A stretch of 11,911 nucleotides of DNA from Oscillospiraceae bacterium (GCA_003516865.1 DPBR01000048.1:41590-53500), one strand, 5' to 3'. Positions 1 through 7,140 are shown, counted from the stretch's first letter. The notes: generated from the sequence alone by a model not told the origin. Numbers and translations are program-made.

Positions 1-43
1 CCGCCGGAGGCACTGAAGGCGAAGCCATCCACTAGAGCGAAGC
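1..43. repeat. Fragment of an interspersed palindromic repeat (CCGCCGGAGGCACT family)
   Basis: The first 14 bases, CCGCCGGAGGCACT, recur exactly at 11827-11840 and, inverted, at 11637-11650. In all three places GAAGCGAAGCG-like or GAGCGAAGC-like sequence lies nearby. This is intergenic repeat sequence downstream of the minus-strand gene; it is probably cut by the window edge, so its full extent cannot be judged. No coding potential is apparent. Confidence 0.6.
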
Positions 44-70
44 AAAAACTCCCCCTTTTCGGGGGAGTTT
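44..70 (-). terminator. Intrinsic terminator of the minus-strand zinc-ribbon gene
   Basis: Bases 46-55 (AAACTCCCCC) pair perfectly with 61-70 (GGGGGAGTTT) around a 5-base loop. Read on the minus strand, the GC-rich stem is followed by a run of five T (complement of 44-48), and it lies about 20 bases past the stop codon at 90-92. This is the classic form of a Rho-independent terminator. The plus-strand side is also fairly T-rich (TTTGGTTTATTT), so some bidirectional activity is possible. Confidence 0.85.
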
Positions 71-89
71 GGTTTATTTAAGTAAGGAA

Positions 90-647
90 TCAGCCTTTTT
101 TGTTGCCGCAGCCTTTGCAGAAGTTTGCGGTTGCGTTGTTGAGGGTACCGCACTTAACGCAGGTCCACGGCTGAGGCTCGGCAGCAGGCTGCTGAACGGG
201 CGTAGGAACGGGCTGAGGAGCGGGAGTGGGCTGCTGAACAGGCTGAGGAACAGGAGCAGGAGCAGGAACAGGAGCAGGAGCAGGAGCAGGCTGCTGATAC
301 TGAACAGGCTGAACAGGCTGCTGGAACTGCTGCTGAACGGGCTGCTGATAAGCGGGAGCGGGCTGCGTTGCGGTTGCAACGAAGTTGGGGATATTTGAAT
401 ATGCGTTTTCGGGAAGCTGGTTCATACCGTTTTCCTTGCGATAAGTCTGGTCGAGGCGCATTTCAACGTTATTCGTATGTTCAAGATAAACCATAAGAAA
501 AGCGAAGAAGAACAGCGCGGGAACGAAGATTTCACAGAAAAGGTAAAAGGTTCTTCCGGTTGCCGCGCCGACAATTGCGCCTACGGTTCCGAGAATAAGT
601 ATCGACCAAGCCAAAATAAAACCGATTTTTCTCCAAAGTGATTTCAT
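90..647 (-). CDS. Two-helix membrane protein with Pro/Gln-rich linker and C-terminal zinc ribbon
   Basis: The 185-residue product has two hydrophobic segments at about residues 8-30 and 34-55, joined by a very short turn, so it should form a membrane hairpin with both ends on the same side, most likely the cytoplasm. Residues about 95-160 are almost entirely Pro, Gln, Ala and Val in repeated PxP and QQP units. The last 25 residues hold a zinc ribbon with Cys163, Cys166, Cys177 and Cys180 in a CxxC-x10-CxxC pattern. The ribosome binding site GGGAGGA lies six bases before the ATG, which supports this start. Zinc ribbons on flexible linkers are common in Firmicute membrane proteins, but I do not recognise a named family or function. 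It is monocistronic, with its own promoter and terminator, and runs against the rest of the window. The base-repetitive linker could vary in length between strains. Confidence 0.85.
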   Translation of the reverse strand: MKSLWRKIGFILAWSILILGTVGAIVGAATGRTFYLFCEIFVPALFFFAFLMVYLEHTNNVEMRLDQTYRKENGMNQLPENAYSNIPNFVATATQPAPAYQQPVQQQFQQPVQPVQYQQPAPAPAPVPAPAPVPQPVQQPTPAPQPVPTPVQQPAAEPQPWTCVKCGTLNNATANFCKGCGNKKG

Positions 648-697
648 AAGTAATCCTCCCGAAAAGTAATTATTATAGTTTGAACAAGTCCACTCTT

Positions 698-726
698 ATT
701 ATAACACGTAAACTATTTTTTGTCAA
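698..726 (-). promoter_or_regulatory. Sigma-A promoter for the zinc-ribbon membrane protein
   Basis: On the minus strand the sequence reads TTGACA (721-726), a 17-base spacer, then TATAAT (698-703). Both hexamers and the spacing match the vegetative consensus exactly. It lies about 50 bases upstream of the start codon. A perfect consensus promoter suggests strong, largely unregulated expression, unless a repressor acts here; none can be seen. Confidence 0.88.
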
Positions 727-768
727 TGGGTCATTCGCGGTTTTCACCTATTTTTTTACTTTATCCCC

Positions 769-797
769 TTGAAAAAGCGTTAAAAAAATGTTATAAT
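769..797 (+). promoter_or_regulatory. Sigma-A promoter for aspS and the genes after it
   Basis: TTGAAA (769-774), a 17-base spacer and TATAAT (792-797) give a near-perfect vegetative promoter 45 bases before the aspS start. It is divergent from the promoter at 698-726, with 42 bases between the two -35 boxes. The leader would be only about 40 nucleotides, too short for a T-box riboswitch, so tRNA-sensing control of aspS is unlikely here. Confidence 0.85.
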
Positions 798-842
798 AAC
801 TTGATATGTAAAAAATTCTTATTTTTTAAGGGGTAAAATAAT

Positions 843-2615
843 ATGGATACTATGAAAGGTCTGAAAAGAACCTGCTATTGCAATGAAGTTGCGCTTGAAA
901 TGAATGAAGTTACGGTTGGCGGCTGGGTTGCGCGTGTTCGCGACAAGGGCGGAATCATATTCATCGACCTGCGCGACAGAACGGGTATCGTACAGCTCGC
1001 GTTTGACGAAACGACCGAGAAATCCGTGTTTGAAAAGGCGAAAACCGTGCGTTCCGAGGACGTTCTTATGGTAAAGGGAAAGGTTCGCGCGCGTGAAAGC
1101 GTAAACAGCGAGATTAAGACGGGAAACGTTGAAATTCTTCCCGACGACCTGAGAATACTCTCAAAGGCGCAGACGCCTCCTTTCGAGATTGTCAGCAACT
1201 CAAAGACAAACGAGGAATTAAGGCTGAAATACCGCTATCTTGACCTCAGAAGAAAGCCGCTTCAGGATAACATCATTATGCGCCACAAAATCGCGCAGTG
1301 TGCAAGGGAATATTTCTATGAAAACGGTTTCCTTGAGATAGAAACGCCGATGATGATTAAATCGACGCCCGAGGGCGCGCGCGACTATATCGTTCCTTCG
1401 CGTATCCACAACGGAAAATTCTATGCGCTTCCGCAGTCGCCGCAGATGTACAAGCAGCTTCTGATGATTTCGGGATTTGACAAATATATCCAGCTTGCGC
1501 GCTGCTTCCGCGACGAGGACCTCCGCGCGGACAGACAGCCCGAATTTACGCAGATTGACCTTGAAATGTCGTTTGTTGACACGGACGATATTCTCGAGTG
1601 CCTTGAGGGTTTTATAAAGCGCCTTTACAAGAACGTTCTGGGCGTTGAAATCGAAACTCCTCTGCCGCGCCTTACCTATGACGAGGCGATGAGCAGATTC
1701 GGTTCGGACAAGCCCGATACGCGCTTTGAAATGGAGATTACCGACCTTTCCGAAACCGTTAAGGACAGCGATTTTGTCGTGTTCAAAAACGCGCTCGAAA
1801 ACGGCGGCTCGGTTCGCGGTATCGTTGCGAAAAACGGCGCGGAAAAGCTCTCGCGCAAGGAAATGGACAAGCTCACAGAGTTCTCGAAGGGTATCGGCGC
1901 AAAGGGTCTTGCTTACGTTCGCTGGGTTGACGAAGCGCCTTCCTGCTCGTTCGGCAAGTTTATGAAAGAGGGCGAGCTTGAGAAAATTCTCGCAGCGCTC
2001 GGCTGCGAAAAGGGCGACGCTGCGCTTATTGTCGCGGATAAGGACAAGGTTGTACTCCCGACGCTCGGCGCGCTCCGTCTGAAAGTTGCGAAACAGCTCG
2101 AAATTATTCCCGAAAAGTGGAATTTTGTCTGGATAACGGAATTTCCGTTCTTTGAATACGACGACGAAAAGGGCGAATGGGCGGCAATGCACCACCCGTT
2201 CACAATGCCGCTTGAGGAGCATATTCCCTACCTCGAAAGCGACAAGGGACGCGTTCGCGCGAAGTGCTACGACCTTGTGCTGAACGGCGTTGAGCTGCTT
2301 TCCGGCTCAATCAGAATAAACAACCCCGAGCTTCAGCAGAAGATGTTCGAGATGCTCGGAATGACGGACGAGGAAATTCAGATGAAGTTCGGCTTCCTTG
2401 TTGACGCGTACAAATATGCCGCTCCTCCTCACGGCGGCGCGGGAATAGGTCTTGACCGCCTTGCGATGCTTATGTGCGGCTGCGACAGTCTGCGCGATGT
2501 AATCGCTTTCCCGAAAGTTCAGAACGCTTCAGAGCTTATGAGCGAAGCGCCCGGCGAGGTTTCGGACGAGCAGCTCGCGGAGCTTGGTATCGCTGTTGTA
2601 AACAAAGAGGACTAA
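843..2615 (+). CDS. aspS: Aspartyl-tRNA synthetase
   Basis: This cytoplasmic class II synthetase charges tRNA-Asp with aspartate using ATP. The 590-residue length is normal for the bacterial form. In order there is an N-terminal OB-fold anticodon domain (about 1-105), the catalytic core interrupted by the bacterial GAD insertion (about 280-420), and the C-terminal end of the core. Visible family signatures include EGARDY, YALPQSPQ, motif 2 CFRDEDLRADRQPEFTQ and motif 3 GIGLDRLAML. Start 843 is preferred over the ATG at 852 because AAGGGG at 828-833 is correctly spaced for 843. Residue 35 is Lys in the RDKGG segment; this anticodon-domain site is often His or Leu and helps decide whether the enzyme also charges tRNA-Asn, so specificity cannot be called. 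The gene heads a closely spaced group with the sigma-like gene 11 bases downstream. Confidence 0.97.
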   Translation: MDTMKGLKRTCYCNEVALEMNEVTVGGWVARVRDKGGIIFIDLRDRTGIVQLAFDETTEKSVFEKAKTVRSEDVLMVKGKVRARESVNSEIKTGNVEILPDDLRILSKAQTPPFEIVSNSKTNEELRLKYRYLDLRRKPLQDNIIMRHKIAQCAREYFYENGFLEIETPMMIKSTPEGARDYIVPSRIHNGKFYALPQSPQMYKQLLMISGFDKYIQLARCFRDEDLRADRQPEFTQIDLEMSFVDTDDILECLEGFIKRLYKNVLGVEIETPLPRLTYDEAMSRFGSDKPDTRFEMEITDLSETVKDSDFVVFKNALENGGSVRGIVAKNGAEKLSRKEMDKLTEFSKGIGAKGLAYVRWVDEAPSCSFGKFMKEGELEKILAALGCEKGDAALIVADKDKVVLPTLGALRLKVAKQLEIIPEKWNFVWITEFPFFEYDDEKGEWAAMHHPFTMPLEEHIPYLESDKGRVRAKCYDLVLNGVELLSGSIRINNPELQQKMFEMLGMTDEEIQMKFGFLVDAYKYAAPPHGGAGIGLDRLAMLMCGCDSLRDVIAFPKVQNASELMSEAPGEVSDEQLAELGIAVVNKED

Positions 2616-2626
2616 CCGAGGAATTT

Positions 2627-3094
2627 ATGGATAAAAAAGAGTATAGGCAGCTTATTTCAATGGCGGCAAACGGCGACGCAAAGGCTTTTTCAAAGCTTTA
2701 TGAAACGGTTTACCGCGATATGTACTACACCGCGTTCTATTCGCTGAAAAACGACAACGACGCGATTGAAGCGGTTACGGGAGCGGCGCGCGACGGTTTC
2801 AACTCCGCTGCAAGGCTCAGGAACGAAGCGCAGTTCCGCGTTTTTATGATGAGAACGCTCTGCGCGAGAATAAAGATGTTCTTTAAGGAATACGACGGCG
2901 GCGGTCTTTCGGGAAAACAGCCCGAAATCAAGAAAATGCTGTTTACGCTTCCCGATATCGAAAGGCTGCTTATAGTTATGCACGTCGGGGGAAGATTTTC
3001 CGTCGAGGAAACGGCGGCGTTTGCGGGAATGACGGCGGGAAGCGTGAGAAAAAAGCTGATTAAAGCGGCTCAAATGCTCGGAATTGAAGATTGA
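2627..3094 (+). CDS. Divergent small sigma-70-like (ECF-type) factor
   Basis: The 155-residue protein has the layout of a minimal sigma factor. A region-2-like helical part spans about residues 9-90 (AFSKLYETVYRDMYYTAFY, then a basic stretch RIKMFFKEY). A region-4-like helix-turn-helix spans about 101-151 (LPDIERLL, then FSVEETAAFAGMTAGSVRKK). Known ECF factors bind core polymerase and recognise promoters with these regions. Here the usual acidic DAEDxVQExF part of region 2 is replaced by DAIEAVTGAARDGF, so core binding or -10 recognition may be altered or lost. The ATG at 2627 is chosen because GAGGAA (2618-2623) lies just before it and it follows the aspS stop by 11 bases; an upstream in-frame start at 2474 would sit deep inside aspS. 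The next gene encodes a membrane protein, as in sigma/anti-sigma pairs, but that pairing is inference. Confidence 0.72.
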   Translation: MDKKEYRQLISMAANGDAKAFSKLYETVYRDMYYTAFYSLKNDNDAIEAVTGAARDGFNSAARLRNEAQFRVFMMRTLCARIKMFFKEYDGGGLSGKQPEIKKMLFTLPDIERLLIVMHVGGRFSVEETAAFAGMTAGSVRKKLIKAAQMLGIED

Positions 3095-3117
3095 ACGTGT
3101 AATCGGGGAGAATAGAA

Positions 3118-5868
3118 ATGACTTTTGAGGAAATGCGTGCGGAAATGCGGCGGAAAGTTGTTCCGGAAAACGTAATACCGCAGAATATAATCGAATATCT
3201 GATGGACGACTCTGCAGAGCTGCCCGAACTTGACGCGTTCACGTTCCTCAACCGCCTGCGTTCGCTCGGCATAGGTTCGGCGGATTTCCAGTATCTGCTT
3301 GAAGCGTGCGGCGCGCCCGCAACGTGCGTTGAAAAGATAGAGAGAAATCCCGCGATGAACCTGCAAAACCTCATTCTCACGCTCGAAAATTCGGGGCTTA
3401 CCGCGAAAGATTACACGGTTATGCTGTATACCGCGCGGCAAATCTGGGAGAGAACGCTCACAATCCGCCTTGAAAAATCGTCCGATGCAGCCGAGGAAAT
3501 CGGTTACGTTGAAAACGAGCCGGAGGAAGAAGTCCGCGTTCCCGCCGCTGTCGGAAAGCAGCGCGAAGAACCGGAAAATCCCGCTCCCGAAGCCGCAGGA
3601 AAACAGCGCGAAGAACCCGTAAATCCCGTTTCCAAGGGTGTTTTGCCCGCGGAAGAATACGAGGATTCCGATGAGCCGTCGCTTGAGGAAGTGCTAAGGC
3701 AGGTTCGGCTTCTCGACAATCGCGGGTCTTATAGGGAGGACGAGAACGCCAAAGACGCGGAAGTTCCGAAAACCGCAGCCCAAAAAGCGGCCGAAGAACC
3801 CGAAATTATCTATACGGAAGAAACCGAAAAAATTGAAGAACCCGAACCGCCCGCGCACGACGTCGGCGGACTGACCTCGGATTTCTCGAAAATTTTCGAT
3901 ATTATAAAGGAAAATAAACATTCCGCGCGCGAGGACGTTTCGGATAACGAAGCGGAGAATATTGAAACAGAGGATATCACGGCGGAAGATGAAAGCGAAT
4001 ACGCGGAGCAAACCGCGGAAGTTCCCGCCGAAGAACCCGTTTTTGAGCAGACGGAAACAATGTCGGTTACGCGGATTCTTGCAGGTATGCGGAAAAACGC
4101 GCCCGACCGGTCCGCCGAGCGCGATATTTTCGATGAAGAAGTTGATGAAAGCGGCGAGCCGGAATCTCCCGTTGAGGACGAAGCGGAAATAAGCGCGGAC
4201 GAGGATTATGGCGATTTTGAAAACGGCGAAACCGCGCCGCTTATTGAGATTGACCAGACGCTTTTCAGCAAAGAACGACCGAAAATTACGCGCGAAGAAA
4301 AGCGCGAAGAAGCGCATTATGAGGACGATTACAGCGAGGACGAGGAAGAAGAGGATTATCCCGAAAAACCTGCGAAGTCCCGCGCAAACGGCAAATATCA
4401 CATAAAGGCGCTTATCGCGGGAGCGGTCGGAGCGGCTGCGCTTGCGGCGCTTGCGGTTTTTGCCGGTAAATTCGGCGAAAAAGCCCCGGAAATGTACTTC
4501 GCGCAGACTAACGACGAGCTTTTTACAAGGGTTTTCGAGTCTTATATGCCGGAGGAAGAAAGATTTATCGGCGGCGGGGATATCTGCGTTTATTCGGACG
4601 GCTGCGGAATTTTCGGCGAACTTCTTATCAATAAGAACGGCGAAATGAATTTCTCGGACGATAAGAACGTTTACTGCGTATCAAGCGATAAAATCTCGGT
4701 CGAGAGCTTCGACGGAACGGTTCTCGACTCGGCGAAATACATCGTTCCACCCGCGAAAACAAGCTTTGTGACTGCGTTTGAACAGGACGGCGCGCTTTAC
4801 TGCGTGTTCTCGGGAGATGCGGACGGCGCGGGCGAAAAAGAATGCGGATATATGAAGATAAAGGACGGAACGGCGCTTTTCACGGTGCGTCAGGACGGCG
4901 TTCTCAGCGATTTCTCGCTTGACGGAGGAAAAATCTCGCTCGGTTCGGTTTACGTTCCGAAATATTCAAAGAGCTTTTCCGCGAACGATACGGACGTGTA
5001 TCTTCCGCGCGTCGGAAAAGACGAGAAAAAGCCGCTTACCGCGGAAAATGTCGCCGTGAGCGGAACGAAAGGCTGTTCGTTCGCGGTTTGCGCGGAATAT
5101 ACGCTTGACAGCGGCGAAAACAGCGCGGCAAAGGCGGTTCTCGGAAACCCGGTTTCTGCGGGCGCCGACTACAAAGCCGCATTCAACGGCAAATCCGATG
5201 AAACCGAATACGGTCTGCTCGTGAGCTTTAAGGACGGAATTACCGCGAAAAAATGCGAAAAAATCTCCGCCGCGGCTTTCGGAAAGGACTTTGCGGTAAC
5301 GCTTGAAGGTGAAAACGCAAATCTGCGTTCGGCTGATTTCACGGCGAAAAGCGCGCTTTCAAACTTCGCGGAAAAAGCCGAAAAGCTGAAAATTTCGGAA
5401 AGCAGCCTGCTTGTCGGGAACAAGGACGGCTTTTTTGCGGCGTTTGACTGCGGCGATATCTCGCAGCCGTCGGCAATGAAGCTCACGAAAACGAACGGAT
5501 TTGTTTCGGGCGATTACGCGGCGGTATTCAGCGTTGACGGCGGGCTTGAAATCACGCTCTACAAAAGGAACGGCGAAAAAGCCGACGTTATCGGGAAATA
5601 CACGAAAACGTTCACGGAGGACGAGCTGAAAACGCTTGTTCTTAAGGGCGCGGAAACAACGGCGTTTGCGGCTGATTCCTGCGGCGCGGCGTTCGAGTAT
5701 TTCGACGGCGTATCCGTAATTTCACAGTATGTGGTTTTCGGCAGAACCGAAGGCTCGAAAACGCTCTATGACGACAAAACAGGCTTTACGAGAGCTTTCG
5801 CGGCGGGAGGAAAAATCTACGCCGTAAGCTCCAAGGGCTTTGACTGCGTTACAGGCAAAAACACTTGA
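3118..5868 (+). CDS. Large single-pass membrane protein with acidic cytoplasmic region and outside domain
   Basis: The 916-residue protein has three parts. Residues 1 to about 120 look like a compact helical domain. About 120-425 is a low-complexity, Glu/Asp/Pro-rich segment, probably disordered, containing a 15-residue tandem duplication (GKQREEP-x-NP at 146-155 and again at 161-170). Residues 431-450 are one Ala/Leu/Gly-rich transmembrane helix after a basic KYHIK stretch, so the N-terminus should be inside. Residues 451-916 should lie outside; many short beta-like stretches with aromatic-glycine turns suggest a repeat fold such as a beta-propeller, not proven. GGGGAG at 3105-3110 is well placed for this ATG. 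The gene starts 23 bases after the sigma-like gene, so a membrane partner or signal receptor for that protein is possible; no recognisable anti-sigma zinc motif was seen. The function is unknown. Confidence 0.88.
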   Translation: MTFEEMRAEMRRKVVPENVIPQNIIEYLMDDSAELPELDAFTFLNRLRSLGIGSADFQYLLEACGAPATCVEKIERNPAMNLQNLILTLENSGLTAKDYTVMLYTARQIWERTLTIRLEKSSDAAEEIGYVENEPEEEVRVPAAVGKQREEPENPAPEAAGKQREEPVNPVSKGVLPAEEYEDSDEPSLEEVLRQVRLLDNRGSYREDENAKDAEVPKTAAQKAAEEPEIIYTEETEKIEEPEPPAHDVGGLTSDFSKIFDIIKENKHSAREDVSDNEAENIETEDITAEDESEYAEQTAEVPAEEPVFEQTETMSVTRILAGMRKNAPDRSAERDIFDEEVDESGEPESPVEDEAEISADEDYGDFENGETAPLIEIDQTLFSKERPKITREEKREEAHYEDDYSEDEEEEDYPEKPAKSRANGKYHIKALIAGAVGAAALAALAVFAGKFGEKAPEMYFAQTNDELFTRVFESYMPEEERFIGGGDICVYSDGCGIFGELLINKNGEMNFSDDKNVYCVSSDKISVESFDGTVLDSAKYIVPPAKTSFVTAFEQDGALYCVFSGDADGAGEKECGYMKIKDGTALFTVRQDGVLSDFSLDGGKISLGSVYVPKYSKSFSANDTDVYLPRVGKDEKKPLTAENVAVSGTKGCSFAVCAEYTLDSGENSAAKAVLGNPVSAGADYKAAFNGKSDETEYGLLVSFKDGITAKKCEKISAAAFGKDFAVTLEGENANLRSADFTAKSALSNFAEKAEKLKISESSLLVGNKDGFFAAFDCGDISQPSAMKLTKTNGFVSGDYAAVFSVDGGLEITLYKRNGEKADVIGKYTKTFTEDELKTLVLKGAETTAFAADSCGAAFEYFDGVSVISQYVVFGRTEGSKTLYDDKTGFTRAFAAGGKIYAVSSKGFDCVTGKNT

Positions 5869-5894
5869 CAGAACAAATGATTTTGTTGTATAAT
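5865..5894 (+). promoter_or_regulatory. Sigma-A promoter running into inverted-repeat element A
   Basis: TTGACA (5865-5870), an 18-base spacer and TATAAT (5889-5894) match the vegetative consensus in both hexamers. The -35 box overlaps the TGA stop of the 916-residue gene. The last base of the -10 box is also the first base of the target duplication of element A, so transcription should start inside the element near 5901. It probably drives the microprotein and the YesL-type gene, perhaps also purA. The spacer holds a small inverted repeat, AACAAA-TGAT-TTTGTT with one unpaired base shift, a weak operator candidate. Confidence 0.8.
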
Positions 5895-5897
5895 AAA

Positions 5898-6093
5898 GGT
5901 AACACCGCACAATTAGCGGCTTCGCCTTTTTCATTCGCTCACTTGATATTTTTAGTGTGATTTGTAAAACAAATCATACGGTCAGAATATCCAAAACTCC
6001 CTTGAAATACATACAGTATTCCATCGGTCGTTTTGTTCATTCTGACGAAAAACTCTCTGCGTGATTGAACGAAAATAATTTTGCGGTGTTACC
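5898..6093. mobile_element. MITE-like element A (196 bp, no transposase)
   Basis: The ends are inverted repeats: GGTAACACCGCACAATTA at 5898-5915 and its complement at 6076-6093, 17 of 18 bases matching. The flanks TAAA (5894-5897) and TAAA (6094-6097) form a 4-bp target duplication. Inside are further stems: TGATTTGT/ACAAATCA (5958-5965 with 5969-5976), GTCAGAAT/ATTCTGAC (5981-5988 with 6039-6046) and, nested in it, CAAAAC/GTTTTG (5992-5997 with 6030-6035). The loop carries TTGAAATACATACAGTAT (6002-6019). There is no credible ORF, so any movement would need a transposase supplied elsewhere. The structure fits a miniature inverted-repeat element; the parent insertion-sequence family is not identified. 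Confidence 0.85.
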
Positions 6094-6097
6094 TAAA

Positions 6098-6180
6098 ATC
6101 AGCCACGAAAAGCCATATTTGCGGCAGATTTTTGTGGTTATCGGAAATAATGGCATTGATTTTATGCGGGAGAAACGCTG
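6098..6180 (+). other. Leader between element A and the microprotein gene
   Basis: This stretch would be the original 5' leader before element A inserted. It can form an imperfect stem between GCCATATTT (6112-6120) and AAATAATGGC (6145-6154) with one bulge, and AGCCAC near 6100 can pair with GTGGTT near 6134-6139 as an alternative. No known riboswitch class is recognised and the pairing may be chance. The ribosome binding site GGGAG at 6168-6172 serves the ATG at 6181. Confidence 0.3.
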
Positions 6181-6288
6181 ATGGACGAGAAAAAACGCGC
6201 AAAAATTATGAGAATATGCCGCGTCGCGGCGATAATCCTCGCTCTGGTTATGATTGCGGGGCTTGTTATCGAGCCGTTTTTCAGGTAA
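6181..6288 (+). CDS. 35-residue single-helix membrane microprotein
   Basis: The reading frame starts ATG GAC GAG and ends TAA. It encodes a short charged head (MDEKKRAKIMR), then one hydrophobic helix at about residues 12-31 (Val/Ala/Ile/Leu-rich) and ends EPFFR. GGGAG at 6168-6172 is eight bases upstream of the ATG, good spacing. It lies 33 bases before the YesL-type gene and downstream of a strong promoter, with no terminator between. The basic N-terminus before the helix predicts the head in the cytoplasm. Small membrane proteins of this size often act as subunits or modulators of larger membrane proteins; here the neighbour is the natural candidate, but no family is recognised. A purely chance ORF is less likely given the ribosome binding site and the clean head-helix design. 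Confidence 0.72.
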   Translation: MDEKKRAKIMRICRVAAIILALVMIAGLVIEPFFR

Positions 6289-6321
6289 AAATCGCGCATT
6301 TTAAATAAAAGGAATGATTTG

Positions 6322-7140
6322 ATGGGTTTGTTTTACAATAACGGAGTAGCGGGAAGCGGCGTTTCAAAGGGCGCGGGTCGGAAAAAGCCGTTCAAGCGGT
6401 TCTGCGAGCTGTTTGTCAGCAAGTTCTGGAATTATTTTCAGATTAATCTGATTTACTTTCTTTTCTGTCTGCCGATTGTTACAATCGGTCCGGCAACCGC
6501 GGCTATGACTGCGATTATGAGGAATTTCTACCTTGAAAAGCCGCAGTTTATCTTCCACGACTTCAAGCGCGAGTTCAAGAAAAATTTCAAGCAGGCGTTT
6601 CCTATCGGGCTGCTTGATATCGCGGCTGTTGCGCTCGGCGTGTTCTCAATTCTTGTTTACAGTCAAAGTCCCGAAATGGATACCACGGGAAAGGTTTTTT
6701 ATGTGATTTCGCTTGTGGGAGTTGCGCTCGTGATTATGATGAGCTTCTACATCTATCCGCAGATTGTGGCTCTCGACCTGAAGCTCGGCGCAATCGTGAG
6801 AAACTCGCTTTTGCTTGTTTTCCTTAATCCGGTCGGCGATATCATAACCCTTGCGTTTTTCTTCGGTTATGCGGCGCTTATTTGGTGGTTCTGGCTGTTT
6901 GTTGTGTTCCTGACGCCGATTGTTCCGTTTGCGTGGCTTGCGCTGATTTCATTCTGCTCCTGCTATCCGACAATTCAGAAAGTGCTTATCAATCCGTATT
7001 ACGAAAAAACGGGCGAGAAAAACCCCGAAATTCCGGATTACGACGAATCGGCGGTGTTTACCGACCGCGGAGGAAGCGAACAGCCGATTAATATTAAGGA
7101 AAAGAATATTAAACAGCACGGCGGTAAAATAATTAAGTAA
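6322..7140 (+). CDS. YesL/DUF624-family integral membrane protein
   Basis: The 272-residue product carries the DUF624 hallmark near the N-terminus: an aromatic-rich helix followed by LPIVTIGPATAAM at about 50-62. Hydrophobic segments lie at about 41-62, 95-114, 125-145, 160-183 and 185-212, giving roughly five helices. The last 50 residues are charged and probably cytoplasmic. The ATG at 6322 is preferred over the in-frame TTG just before it, because AAAGGAA (6308-6314) is seven bases from 6322. Family members often sit near carbohydrate-uptake genes in Firmicutes, but their biochemical role is not known, and no sugar genes are present here. The gene follows the microprotein closely and precedes purA by 37 bases, so read-through into purA is plausible. 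Confidence 0.88.
   Translation: MGLFYNNGVAGSGVSKGAGRKKPFKRFCELFVSKFWNYFQINLIYFLFCLPIVTIGPATAAMTAIMRNFYLEKPQFIFHDFKREFKKNFKQAFPIGLLDIAAVALGVFSILVYSQSPEMDTTGKVFYVISLVGVALVIMMSFYIYPQIVALDLKLGAIVRNSLLLVFLNPVGDIITLAFFFGYAALIWWFWLFVVFLTPIVPFAWLALISFCSCYPTIQKVLINPYYEKTGEKNPEIPDYDESAVFTDRGGSEQPINIKEKNIKQHGGKIIK

Noticed and set aside
69..398. Plus-strand ORF of 109 codons rich in Arg, Leu and Ser
   Set aside because: It is the antisense of the Pro/Gln linker repeat in the minus-strand gene, has no ribosome binding site and reads as low-complexity sequence.
798..842. T-box or other riboswitch before aspS
   Set aside because: Only about 40 nucleotides separate the promoter from the start codon, too few for a T-box, and no matching motif is present.
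2474..2626. Upstream extension of the sigma-like gene inside aspS
   Set aside because: It would overlap aspS by 142 bases in another frame, its residues are Arg-rich shadow sequence, and the ATG at 2627 has a ribosome binding site.
5954..5979. Stem in element A as an intrinsic terminator for the 916-residue gene
   Set aside because: The hairpin is AT-rich and not followed by a T-run, and the promoter at 5865-5894 lies between it and the gene.
6081..6308. 75-codon plus-strand ORF across the end of element A
   Set aside because: It begins inside the mobile element, has no ribosome binding site and overlaps the better-supported 35-residue gene in another frame.
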